Source of the DNA: Lingula anatina
Lineage: Eukaryota > Brachiopoda > Lingulata > Lingulida > Lingulidae
Assembly: GCF_001039355.2 (NCBI RefSeq)
Contig: NW_019773983.1
Coordinates: 1 to 29,152 of the forward strand
Reading direction: 5' to 3'
DNA length: 29,152 bases
The notes beneath the pieces are model-generated. The model was given only the letters and a program-made list of their open reading frames with translations. It was not told the origin of the DNA and did no database searches. The position numbers and the translations under genes are program-made. This document shows, in pieces, positions 7,691 to 16,115 of the stretch. Within the stretch, counting starts at the first letter, position 1; each line of letters opens with the position of its first letter.

Positions 7691-10600
7691 CTGTGAGGGA
7701 GAGAGATATACTTTGTTATGTATGCCTTTATTATTCACACTGTGTCGTTTAATTTAGATAGAAGACCAGCATGTTTCAGAATAAATATATATTTTGGAAG
7801 AAAAAAGCATTTCAAAGTAACGACGCATTGCTCTTTTTGCTATTCGTGGTTTACTTAAGATATGACACACTTAAGGATGTTCTTATAGAAGAAAATCGGT
7901 GAGAACAGACGTGTTTTACAAAATCTTCTGTTATTCAACGCATACCTTTTCTATTGTTAGAGCAATAATTTTCAGCAAATCTTATGATTAGGATAAACGA
8001 ATGCCTATCCGGGTTGCTTTTATTGCTAAACAGTATCGCTGCAGAGGAAAGAGCGGCATAGATTACAACTCGCATTTCACAATGCAGGCCGGACGGTTGC
8101 TAAATGTGTTGAATCTGGCTGTGTTTGCCGTATTTGGTATCTCTCTCTCTCTCGTATGCCTTTTTCATTATTCAAACTGTTTAATTTAGGTAAAAACGTA
8201 AGACAGACCAGCGCTTTTCACAATAAAATTAATCTTTCGATGAAAATTATTTCAATATAACGGCACGTTTATTTTATTTATTTATTTATTTATTTATTTT
8301 TTTGCTATGCATGGTTTACTTAAGATGTAATACACATACAAAAATGTTATTATTGAAGAAAATCGGTGAGAACTGTGGTGTTTTACAAAATCTTCTGTTA
8401 TTCAACGCTTACCTTTCCTATTTATAATTGCTTAAATGCTGACCTTCACCAAATCTTATGATTAGGATAAAACAATGCCAATATCCTTACGACAGTTTCA
8501 CCCGGTGTGATCCCGGATGCCAGCATCCACTGAACAAAATACATTTATGGCTTTGATATGAAAAAGGGAAAATATATAACTACTATTCTTACAGCGAATG
8601 CAATATAAACAGTAGGGCAATAGTACTTAGATTTCAGTTTCGTTGTAATCTTATAAACTAAACATTTACAGAATATGGACCAATAGTATCAAGTCTAGAG
8701 TATTATTATTATTGATGTCTGTAATTCCGACGTAGAACCATACTTTTTTCTATAAAAATTACAACTGACTTCATAATATTTCCCTCTTATTATTTCAGCA
8801 GACACGTGGATATACAGGCAAGTTCATCGTCGAATCTCAGATCGATCTAAATAGTTCATTTAATCGTTTTAACTTTTTTAAAGTAAATTCAAACGTTTGA
8901 AGGAATAAATATTAAAACAGTCCCGATAACTTAGAGTGCATTCCCAGAGATTTAGATCGACCCATCCGGATCGACCTAACTCCCTGGGGGTTCACGCTAA
9001 ATTGCAGTCAGCCGAGCTCGCACGACAGTTGATTACCCCCTTTAGTAGGCGGGACAGACGCTAAAGACGGCTAAGCTGACAGTAATCTAGTAAGACTCCC
9101 CACAGGGATAGATCGATCTAAAATCTGTGTGAATGGGGTCTTAGTTTAAGCAGATCAACAGAACTCATCTCAGTAATTAAGATGCGTGAGTTGAAATAGC
9201 ATATATTCGAGTCAACTTCAAAGGCTTCATACCCAAGACGTTATTAAGACGTTATCTATGAAAATATTTTGTTTTAATGTGTTTTGTCTTAGGTTATAAA
9301 ACAATTAATTCTTAATTTTCTTATTATAAGAACCTTTTAAATATATATACTGATTTATTTAGCAATACTTTTATTAGTGCTTTGATACAAAAACCTTAAT
9401 GCACTCAGTATTAATAGAAATTTGATTAGATATGACTATAGCGTATATTTGTATATAGTTATTAGTCTTCAAATGACGCGTGAACTTTGCTATGTTTCAG
9501 TAGACAAATCGACATACTAGTTTCAGTCAGGTTTAGATTTTAAATTTGTTTAGGTGATAATTTAATATGATGACACGTGAGATTTTTTAATCTAGCCCAA
9601 ACCCCCTGTGACATGAACAATGGTCGGTGCAGTGACATTTGTGTCCCCTACCCAGACTTTCAAATGCCGTACGACGATCTTCCGACTGGATACTTCTGCG
9701 CATGTCCAAGAGGGAAAGCAGCATTCAGAGGGACTCTGTGCTTACGTAAGTGTTAATGCCTGCGTGTGTGTGTGGGGGGGAGTATGCGTAAGTGTCAGTG
9801 AGTGGTGTGTGGGTGGATTTAGGGGACTTGGGAGGGTGATTGGGGTTGTTCTGTGATTGTTTGATGTCCAGTGAATGTTATTTTTATTTTTATCATTTAT
9901 TTTAGAACTATTTATTTAGTGTTTGCCATGACACTTGATCAGGATGATATTTGTTTTTGAGTCGCACAGCTGAATAGCTATAAATTGGCTCATTTACTGT
10001 TATACCTAATTATTTTTGTATTTGTTTATTTACATATGAAGTAACTATATGTGTCACAGGTATGTCCTAGAGTTCATTTTATTCGAAGGACAATAACAAA
10101 TATTTTGAAACACTCACAGTAGGGGCTGATTTACAATCAATAAATAAATATTTAAATAAATAAACCTCCAATAAAATTTTTGGTCGAAATATCTCAAGTT
10201 CTTATTTGGATGTAAGGCGTGTGGCGCTTAATTTAAATAATAAAGCAAAAGTAGTTGTGATACAATCCCTTAATATCTTTTAAATACGTTCTCTTAGTCT
10301 ATTTTTATTAACAGCAAGAGCACATCCCTGTTTTGACCCCCGCTTTTGCAGGGGGTTTGAAAAATGTGTCCCCACAGGAAGCCGAGAGGGATACGGTTAC
10401 AGGTGTGACTGTATGGAAGGCTATGTTCCACGAGGAAATGGACGGGGATGCCGGCGTGAGTGTCGTGTGCTTTATTCTAAGTTTTATTTATTACAGTCAA
10501 CTGCGTTTGTGTACCCTGGTCTATCAAGAATTTTGCTATCCCCCCTCTACCTGTATTGGCTTCGTTCAGCAAAGCTGCAACAGTAGATAACGGAGGTTTT

Positions 10601-13273
10601 GCAAAACCTATAGCGTAGGTTGCTTCACCAGCACAGTCTTGCTTATCTGTAAAATTTTTAAACACACTTTCGTCAGTTTATGGGAAGAATAAACGTAACC
10701 AAAGTCAAAATTCAACAATTTGTTTACATCAGTTCTTGCAGAATTCGATCCCTGTGAAGGCAATGGCGGGTGCAGTGACGTGTGCATATCTAATGGGATT
10801 TCTCGCACGTGTAGTTGCCGTTTGGGTTACAAGCTTGACAGTGACCAAAATACATGCATGGGTAGGCAAATCTTTCAATTTTACATGATGCACGAACGTA
10901 TTGGCGCATGTATGTTTGTGTGCATTTTTGCATTTGTGTGTGCTTAAGTTTTTGTTAACAAATTCAAATTAAGCATACATTGTGCTTCTAAAGATTATTA
11001 TTCTACATAGAAATGTCGAATCTAAGAATGACACACTGTGCATGTTTGTAAGAGTAGTTTTGGTGTTCTGCAGCTACTCTTATTTTCAAACCGGAAGCAT
11101 TGGCCCCACCTTTGCTCACAACACGGCCATACGAATTTAGCTTACATAACATGCGGCTTTAGTAATTCAAATCCATTAGCCTTAAATACAATTGTTAACA
11201 CAAGCATAATCCATTCACAGAAAAGGGTTTCAATGGACATATATTAAAGTAATACATACTTTTCCCTTGTGCTTTTTACCCCCCATGCAGATGTCCAGCC
11301 ACCGACCATAACCTGCCCCAAAGTTGACCCAGTGATGTCTACGAACAGAGAGGTCTACGTGTCCTGGGTCCAACCGACGGTAACGGACAACAGTGGCAAA
11401 CCCGTGACGGTGATCAGCAATTTAAGTCCAGGGAAGTTTTACTGGGGGCGGTACAAGGTAGTCTACGACGCCAGAGATGAATCTGGAAACCGCGCAAGTT
11501 GCTCTTTCACGCTTAACGTAGGACGTGAGTGATTGCCGTGTTTATGTCAACTGCTTACGAAAACATTATTTGTCTTATACAGAAACGAATTAATGTTTTC
11601 CACTTCAAGATCATATTTCATATAGATCTCATATTATTAATGTGACAAACCCATTGTTTAAATTGACTTATTTTGGAAACGTACTCATTTCAGCCCCCAA
11701 GTGCCCTGATCTCCACACACCTATCAACGGAGCTGTCAGCTGTGACACTTCTGGTTTTGGAAAGTTCTGTACTCTTCAGTGCCAGAACCCGTACGATTTT
11801 GACTTGCCAGCCTTTATGAGGTCCGTGCCATATTACTACGTGTGTGGATCGAGTGGAACGTGGTCTCCAACCATCCAAGTGCCCGACTGTACTCGTAAGT
11901 GCTGGTTTTTAGTGTATTCAAATAAAGAAAATAATGTTTCATGTGTGCACACGGAAAGTGATTTGCAACCGTTTGTCAGTAGTTACAACTATGTCATAAC
12001 GTTTGAAATACACTGAATAGCATCATTATAAATTCAAATAATGTATTTGTAATACACTAGGGCATATCTTCAATGTATTTTTCACTTTTACAGGATACCA
12101 GAATCCAAATGGCAACCTCGTTCGGACCTTATACTACGATTATGAATGCCCGGATCCTAGGGCCCGGAAGCAAATCAAAGAAAATGCTGTGAGCAATTTC
12201 AAAAGGTCGCCTTTTGGATTGGTATGTAATTGCGACGTCACAGTCAAAGACTTCAGAGTTATCTGCGGCGCCACCAACACCAGTGCTGTGCGTGGAACAC
12301 CAGGTCAAGGTAAAAGGTCCAAGTAAGAATTTACATTTGAGGGAAGATAACGGCTATGTGATATTTCCGGAATGAAATCTTCACTGTAGTTGGTGCTTAT
12401 GGCACAAGGTATATCTGTGTACTATCAAACATGTGATTTTGCATGAACTGCATGTTAGTCAATGATAATAAGAAGAAACAGGGATAAAATAAACATGTTA
12501 ACGATAAGAAAAAGGATTGTTTATGATCAAAACTGGGGTAGCTCACAAACACAGATATTCAACAATAATAATAATTATTATTATAATTAGCTAAATAACA
12601 ACGTGATGTTTTTTTTTTCTTTGAAAGCATAAGTATGACAATTTGGTTGTATATTTACCATGTAAAATTCCACGGAAATGTTTTTATATTTGATTTTCTT
12701 TGTTTGGGGAGGAGAGTATTACAGCTAGGGAGCAGGGTGGATATTTGCACTTGTATTTGATTTTTGGTACAATTTTCAATTACATGACTTAGTTCTAAGC
12801 GGATTATGATCCATTTAGACCGTTATCTGTGTTACTTACATTTAAAAAAGAAACGGCAAACGAGTTTTTATATTTATTTATTTATTTAATTTGCCAAGTC
12901 TGAATTGGGAAAGCTAAGTAGCTTTGCTGGATATCTTGTCTGAAACTAACGCAGTTTCAGCATTATAAACAAGACACATCTAATGTAAAATATCGTTCGT
13001 CTTCATCCAACTTGAAGAAAACATCGCCACCTTTGTCAAAACAAGCCAGAGAATAGAAATAGGTCTATATTTATATATTTTGTGTCATAGAGAAAATCAA
13101 GTAAAATTTAAAAAATACAGTTGAACAGTTTTATTATTTTTACCATGACTACAGAACATATTTGTATGTATTCTAGACTAAAAATAAATGTATTATTATT
13201 ATTATTATTATTATTACATCACTTTGTGTTTTCTAAAGTATGTTTTCCCATCTTTATTTCAGGTTCCAAGTAA
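7585..13273 (+). CDS. Gene A: secreted EGF-HYR-sushi protein, nine-exon model
   Basis: The exons join to 1,140 nt (379 codons plus stop) in one open frame: 7585-7638, 8799-8817, 9596-9745, 10315-10455, 10742-10861, 11291-11524, 11694-11894, 12094-12303 and 13263-13273. Domain order is signal peptide (1-18), a six-codon microexon, EGF1 (25-74), EGF2 (75-121), EGF3 (122-161), HYR (162-239), sushi (240-306) and an unrecognised four-cysteine domain (307-376). After the microexon every junction is phase 1, the classic arrangement for shuffled extracellular modules. SVEP1-like and other matrix or adhesion proteins combine these modules. Here the product is small and has no membrane segment, so it is probably secreted. 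Binding partner and role are unknown. The final junction is the least certain: it adds only Gly-Ser-Lys and then stops. The paralogue is at 20561-28708. Confidence 0.75.
7644..7686. repeat. (CT)n microsatellite at intron 1 start
   Basis: A CT array begins five bases after the exon 1 donor. Shorter or similar arrays sit at the same place after the other two copies (8139-8154 and 20632-20660), so the array predates the duplications. Confidence 0.9.
8082..8136 (+). pseudogene. Duplicate of signal-peptide exon, 1 nt longer
   Basis: This is a second copy of exon 1 (MQAGRLLNVLNLAVFAV). Compared with 7585-7638 and 20561-20614 it has one extra T just before the donor (GTATTTG|GTATCT). The exon becomes 55 nt, so splicing to the phase-0 microexon would shift the frame. 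It lies in a local tandem duplication of about 490 bp (about 7500-7988 against about 7996-8475). It may be a dead alternative first exon, or it may use another donor. Confidence 0.65.
8263..8300. repeat. (TTTA)n microsatellite
   Basis: A TTTA/ATTT tetranucleotide array lies in intron 1 of gene A, between the duplicated exon-1 block and its downstream homology. It has no evident function. Confidence 0.8.
8799..8817 (+). CDS. Gene A exon 2: 19-nt microexon with GC donor
   Basis: The acceptor TTATTTCAG precedes 19 nt encoding QTRGYT plus one base. The donor is ACAG|GCAAGT, a GC-AG intron with otherwise perfect consensus. The same arrangement occurs at 20973-20991. The exon converts phase 0 (exon 1) to phase 1 (exon 3). 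In B the third codon is TGT (Cys), here CGT (Arg), so A has lost a cysteine near the mature N-terminus. The exon is too short to support itself, and the case rests on its conservation in B and on frame continuity. Confidence 0.7.
8934..9140. mobile_element. Palindromic MITE in intron 2 of gene A, possible TTA target duplication
   Basis: The arms are imperfect inverted repeats of about 60-80 bp. The left reads CATTCCCAGAGATTTAGATC then CTAACTCCCTGGGGGTTCAC. The right, reversed, reads CCCCATTCACACAGATTTTA then CTATCCCTGTGGGGAGTC. TTA lies directly outside both ends (8931-8933 and 9141-9143). Unit B lacks it at the homologous intron position, so it inserted after the duplication. A sibling copy is at 22717-22963. 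Confidence 0.75.
9596..9745 (+). CDS. Gene A exon 3: EGF-like domain 1
   Basis: The acceptor TTTTTTAATCTAG and donor TTAC|GTAAGT bound a 150-nt phase 1-1 exon. It encodes six cysteines in EGF order (CDMNNGRCSDIC, a long loop, then YFCACPRG and a final C). The loop between the third and fourth cysteines is longer than in a typical EGF module. It has no counterpart in unit B. Confidence 0.85.
9761..9840. repeat. G/T-rich low-complexity stretch
   Basis: A GT run followed by a G-rich stretch lies just inside the intron after EGF exon 1. No coding meaning is seen. Confidence 0.55.
10315..10455 (+). CDS. Gene A exon 4: EGF-like domain 2
   Basis: The acceptor ATTTTTATTAACAG and donor CGGC|GTGAGT bound a 141-nt phase 1-1 exon. 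It carries six cysteines in EGF order (HPCFDPRFCRGFEKC, then YRCDCMEGYVPRGNG and a final C). The CXC pair followed by a GY motif is typical of EGF domains. The reading frame of this exon differs from the longer overlapping open frame at 10333-10590, which is a shadow. No counterpart exists in B. Confidence 0.85.
10742..10861 (+). CDS. Gene A exon 5: EGF-like domain 3
   Basis: The acceptor CATCAGTTCTTGCAG and donor CATGG|GTAGGC bound a 120-nt phase 1-1 exon. It encodes DPCEGNGGCSDVC, then RTCSCRLGYKLDSD and a final C, a compact six-cysteine EGF of the complement-type (cEGF/LDLR-like) class. No counterpart was found in unit B. Confidence 0.88.
11291..11524 (+). CDS. Gene A exon 6: HYR domain
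   Basis: The acceptor CCCCCCATGCAG and donor GGAC|GTGAGT bound 234 nt (78 codons), phase 1-1. The protein has the HYR hallmarks PPTITCP near the start, VTDNSGKPV in the middle, YDARDESGNRASCSF and a final FTLNV strand. HYR is an immunoglobulin-like extracellular module commonly found beside sushi domains. The exon at 26789-27022 has the same length and is nearly identical. Confidence 0.93.
11694..11894 (+). CDS. Gene A exon 7: sushi/CCP domain
   Basis: The acceptor GTACTCATTTCAG and donor ACTC|GTAAGT bound 201 nt (67 codons), phase 1-1. The frame carries KCPDLHTPINGAVSC, FCTLQC, a VCGSSGTWSP block with the conserved tryptophan, and a closing DCT. There are six cysteines rather than the minimal four. 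The B copy (28081-28280) is one base shorter and out of frame. Confidence 0.9.
12094..12303 (+). CDS. Gene A exon 8: unrecognised four-cysteine C-terminal domain
   Basis: The acceptor TTTTTCACTTTTACAG and donor CCAG|GTCAAG bound 210 nt, phase 1-1. A second usable donor six bases on (AAG|GTAAAA) keeps the same phase. The product has four cysteines (YECPD, VCNC and ICGA) and one N-glycosylation sequon (NTS). It has no EGF, sushi or HYR pattern, and I do not recognise the family. The 210-nt length and open frame are preserved in B (28499-28708), which argues that it encodes protein. Confidence 0.8.
12304..13262. other. Last intron of gene A (AT-rich)
   Basis: No gene is seen. About 12530-12700 aligns with 28849-29050 downstream of the B copy, including ACAAACACAGATATTCAA, which shows that the A/B duplication extends past exon 8. 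A (TTA)n microsatellite lies at about 13188-13216. Confidence 0.6.
13263..13273 (+). CDS. Gene A exon 9: stop-codon exon (tentative)
   Basis: The strong acceptor CCATCTTTATTTCAG precedes GTTCCAAGTAA. Entered in phase 1 this completes Gly and adds Ser-Lys-stop, giving a total of exactly 380 codons including stop. The longer open frame across this point (to 13373) would require phase 0, which exon 8 does not supply. The alternative is that the true last exon lies elsewhere or that exon 8 reads into its intron. No AATAAA lies close downstream. Confidence 0.4.
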
Positions 13274-13499
13274 ACCCATTCCGGAAGAACGTGGCAGGGT
13301 GATTGACAACTTTGCTGGTCGAATACAAACTTGTCGTCGGCGAAATTTCGGCCATTTAGAACACGTGTTGTAAAAATGCATTCTCTTAGCTTCGACATCT
13401 AATCAATGTTTTTCTAGTTGTTATTATATCAGCTTCAAGGAAATGTAATCCTGCCTCAGATTTTTTTTCCAATGATAAATCATTATCATATTAATCGGT

Positions 13500-14147
13500 C
13501 CCATGTGTTTTATTGTAAATGGAGAGATCATAGAAACAGTTGACAATTTTATCTACCTTGGTGCAGCAATCACAAACGACTGCAATGACAGCAAAGAGAT
13601 AAAAAGGAGACTTGCAATTGTCAGAAAAACAGTGATTAGTCTCTCAAATATTTGGAAGGATAGAGCCATTACGATGTGTACGAAACTTAGAATTTTGAAG
13701 ACTCTTGTATTCCCTATTGCAACATACGGATGTGAATGCTGGGTGGTGAAAAAATCGGATGAGGATGAGAACCGACTAAAATCATTTGAAGCATGGTGCT
13801 ACAGAAGGATCCTGAGAATTAGTTGGAAAGAACGGAAGACAAATGAATGGGTCTTGGATAAAATTGGAAAAATGACTCTTTTGAACAGCATCAATAAGCG
13901 GAAACTGTCCTTTATGGGGAATGTAGCCAGAAGCACAGGGTTGGGAAAGGATATCCTGACAGGCATGGTCAATGGAACTAGAAGGAGAGGGAGACCGCGA
14001 CGGAGGCTGCAAGATTATATATACACAGCAGTGGGCTTGACAATGGCTGAACTTTTCAAGGCTGCTCAGGACCGGGACTGTTGGAGGCGTACCGTTGCAT
14101 GTGCTACGGCGGGTCAGCCTTGACCCTTCCGTCTCTGATGATGATGT
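13500..14147 (+). pseudogene. RTE/BovB-like LINE, 5'-truncated 3' end
   Basis: An uninterrupted frame (13503-14123, 206 codons) covers the C-terminus of an RTE-clade reverse transcriptase: TVDNFIYLGAAITND, KEIKRRL, VFPIATYGCECWVVKKSDED, LKSFEAWCYRRILRISWKE, a GTRRRGRPRRRLQD basic block and a DRDCWRR ending. The 3' end follows quickly and finishes in TGATGATGATG, a tail type usual for RTE elements. The catalytic palm and endonuclease are missing (5' truncation). The open frame suggests a recent insertion. It lies just downstream of gene A and would not make a working enzyme. Confidence 0.88.
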
Positions 14148-15304
14148 GTTTTGAGACACCTTGTAGTTATTCTTCAGAGTCTAACCTGAAATACGTTGAC
14201 AATATTTTTTAAAGTAATCCGGTGGACGAATAATATAATGCAACACCAATCGTCATAAAATGGTAGTAATTTATGCTTGATATTTGGTGGTAAATATCCC
14301 GAGTGTTTTCACTACAACAAATTACGTGCACTACTTTGCATTTCCTTTCGTGAATAAAGCACTACTTATTTTCGTTAAGACTTATGCAAGTTTTTTGTTA
14401 GTGTCTTTGCCATAAAGGGTAAGCGACAGACCATCAGAATGGCTTGAACGAGCTTATCCTCCAAAAGCATGCCCAACTTTATCAAAATACACAAATCAGA
14501 GGTTCATTAAGTAAATATCTAGCTTCTTTAAAAACGCGTTCTTTTCAATAAGTCGGGTAGTTGATGAGCTTTGCAGTCACGTGGTCGGATGGCTCCAAAG
14601 TAGCTGTTGCCGTCTCACAGGGGAGGGAGCAAGCATGTTAATCTATCAAACTGAGTCTAACCTAAAGTACGTTGACAATTTCTTTGAAAATAATCTGGTG
14701 GACGAATAATATAATGTCATTATCTAGCTGTAAATCTGCGTGAAACTATTTTCCTGCCTAATTAATTCTTTAACTAGCATTAAATAACGACTACCCCAAC
14801 TGGGTCAAAGTCAGGCAGTCGAATGTCTTCAGCGCATCTTAACAATATTCGGTATGGAAGACATGTTTAATTGTGGAACTCGAAATTTCCCCATACAAGT
14901 TTGAACCATGGAGTCCATAGAGTCTGAAAGTAACGCCAAAAGTTGGCGTATTAGACAAATCTGAGTTTGACAGGGGGAGGGGTTAGCAAGTCCTTCACGT
15001 ACGTCTCCTACCCAGGGACACCTACACAAAAACTTTTTTTAATTTCGAAATTAATTGTTTTCAAATACTTTGGAAAGAAACGCACTAGTTTTTTTTTTCT
15101 TTTAGAAATACTTCACCGGTTTATTGTAATCTTCAGACATTTAATGATAAAAAAAATCAAATCTACCACCATGAAATTCATTTAGTTGGCAATTGTAACA
15201 TAATATTAAAAATATTATGATTTTTGTTAATAGTAGAGGTCAAAGAACTGAATATTTTGTCCCATTCTATTGGCAATCGTGAACATTGATTTTAATACAC
15301 TGCA
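14148..15304. other. Intergenic spacer with a direct repeat
   Basis: No gene is recognised. A 63-64 bp word block occurs twice, at 14177-14240 and 14653-14715 (GAGTCTAACCT, TACGTTGACAAT and GGTGGACGAATAATATAATG in both). The blocks are about 475 bp apart, perhaps long terminal parts of an unrecognised element. An AATAAA at about 14353 has no gene attached. Confidence 0.5.
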
Positions 15305-15470
15305 TTCTGACAGCATTATCGACATTCCTGGTTTTCCAACTACATTCGAGCTGCATTTAAGAGCTAATACAGCCGAAATGTGCATGAATCATTCCAGGCG
15401 GATTCAAGCGCATTCTGAGTATTTCAACGGCATTCTTACAAGAATTTAGGTCAGTTTGAAATTTCTCCCC
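15305..15470. repeat. Dispersed repeat (inverted copy of 3826-3988) with recurring CATTC words
   Basis: This matches the reverse complement of 3826-3988. CATTC or ATTC words recur every few tens of bases through the block, and similar words continue to about 15535. It is non-coding and the family was not recognised. Confidence 0.72.
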
Positions 15471-16115
15471 GAATGTAGTACGAATTTTGAAAATTCTTCA
15501 TTTCGGCTGGTTCTGCTTGGTTCCTGCTGATTCATTATAAGTGTGACGGCCCGGGCCTTAAATCAGTCAAGGGCCAGATTATGTGCACTTCATTCAGTCG
15601 TTTTCCTGAGTACATTCCAATAGAAAGATAATACAAGGCGTCCAACTTTCATTACATAACCGAAAGAAAATATTTTGCATATTAAAAGCATGACATTTCA
15701 TTGGACCTTTAATTCGGTTATTTACAATGGCGTTAAATTTAGTAAGAAGGGTGTTACCGTGTAATCGAACATGACAATATAATTCATGGATAAATTAATG
15801 TTAGGCTCGAATGTCATCTGATATGAAAGAATTTGTGATGACGATGCATAACCAACAATGCTGTAAATGTTCAAGCTGGTTAATGTATAATAAAACAAAC
15901 AATTGTTGCTCCATTTTTGTTCACTTGCACCTACAGTAATATCTATAGATAGTGCATCTTATCAAAATTGACGTGATACAGTTCTGTACATATATACATG
16001 GTCACTTTCACCTCTCATGTTCAGATATCATGTGATAGACTGGGTGTGCTACATGTCTCATATGTCGCTGTTCCACTATTGACTGTATGCCTTTCCAATG
16101 CCATGATGTGACAAT
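15471..16115. other. Upstream region of the TRIM-NHL gene
   Basis: No coding exon is recognised. It presumably holds the promoter and 5' UTR of the gene at 16116. A TATA-like ACATATATACATGG lies near 15988, but no transcription start can be fixed. A spliced 5' UTR is possible. Confidence 0.4.

Noticed and set aside
10333-10590. 85-codon open frame overlapping EGF exon 4
   Set aside because: Wrong frame. The cysteine-rich EGF frame is the one bounded by phase-1 splice sites at 10315 and 10455.
13188-13373. Longer open frame across the tentative exon 9
   Set aside because: It begins with translated (TTA)n microsatellite, and its frame would need a phase-0 entry that exon 8 does not provide.
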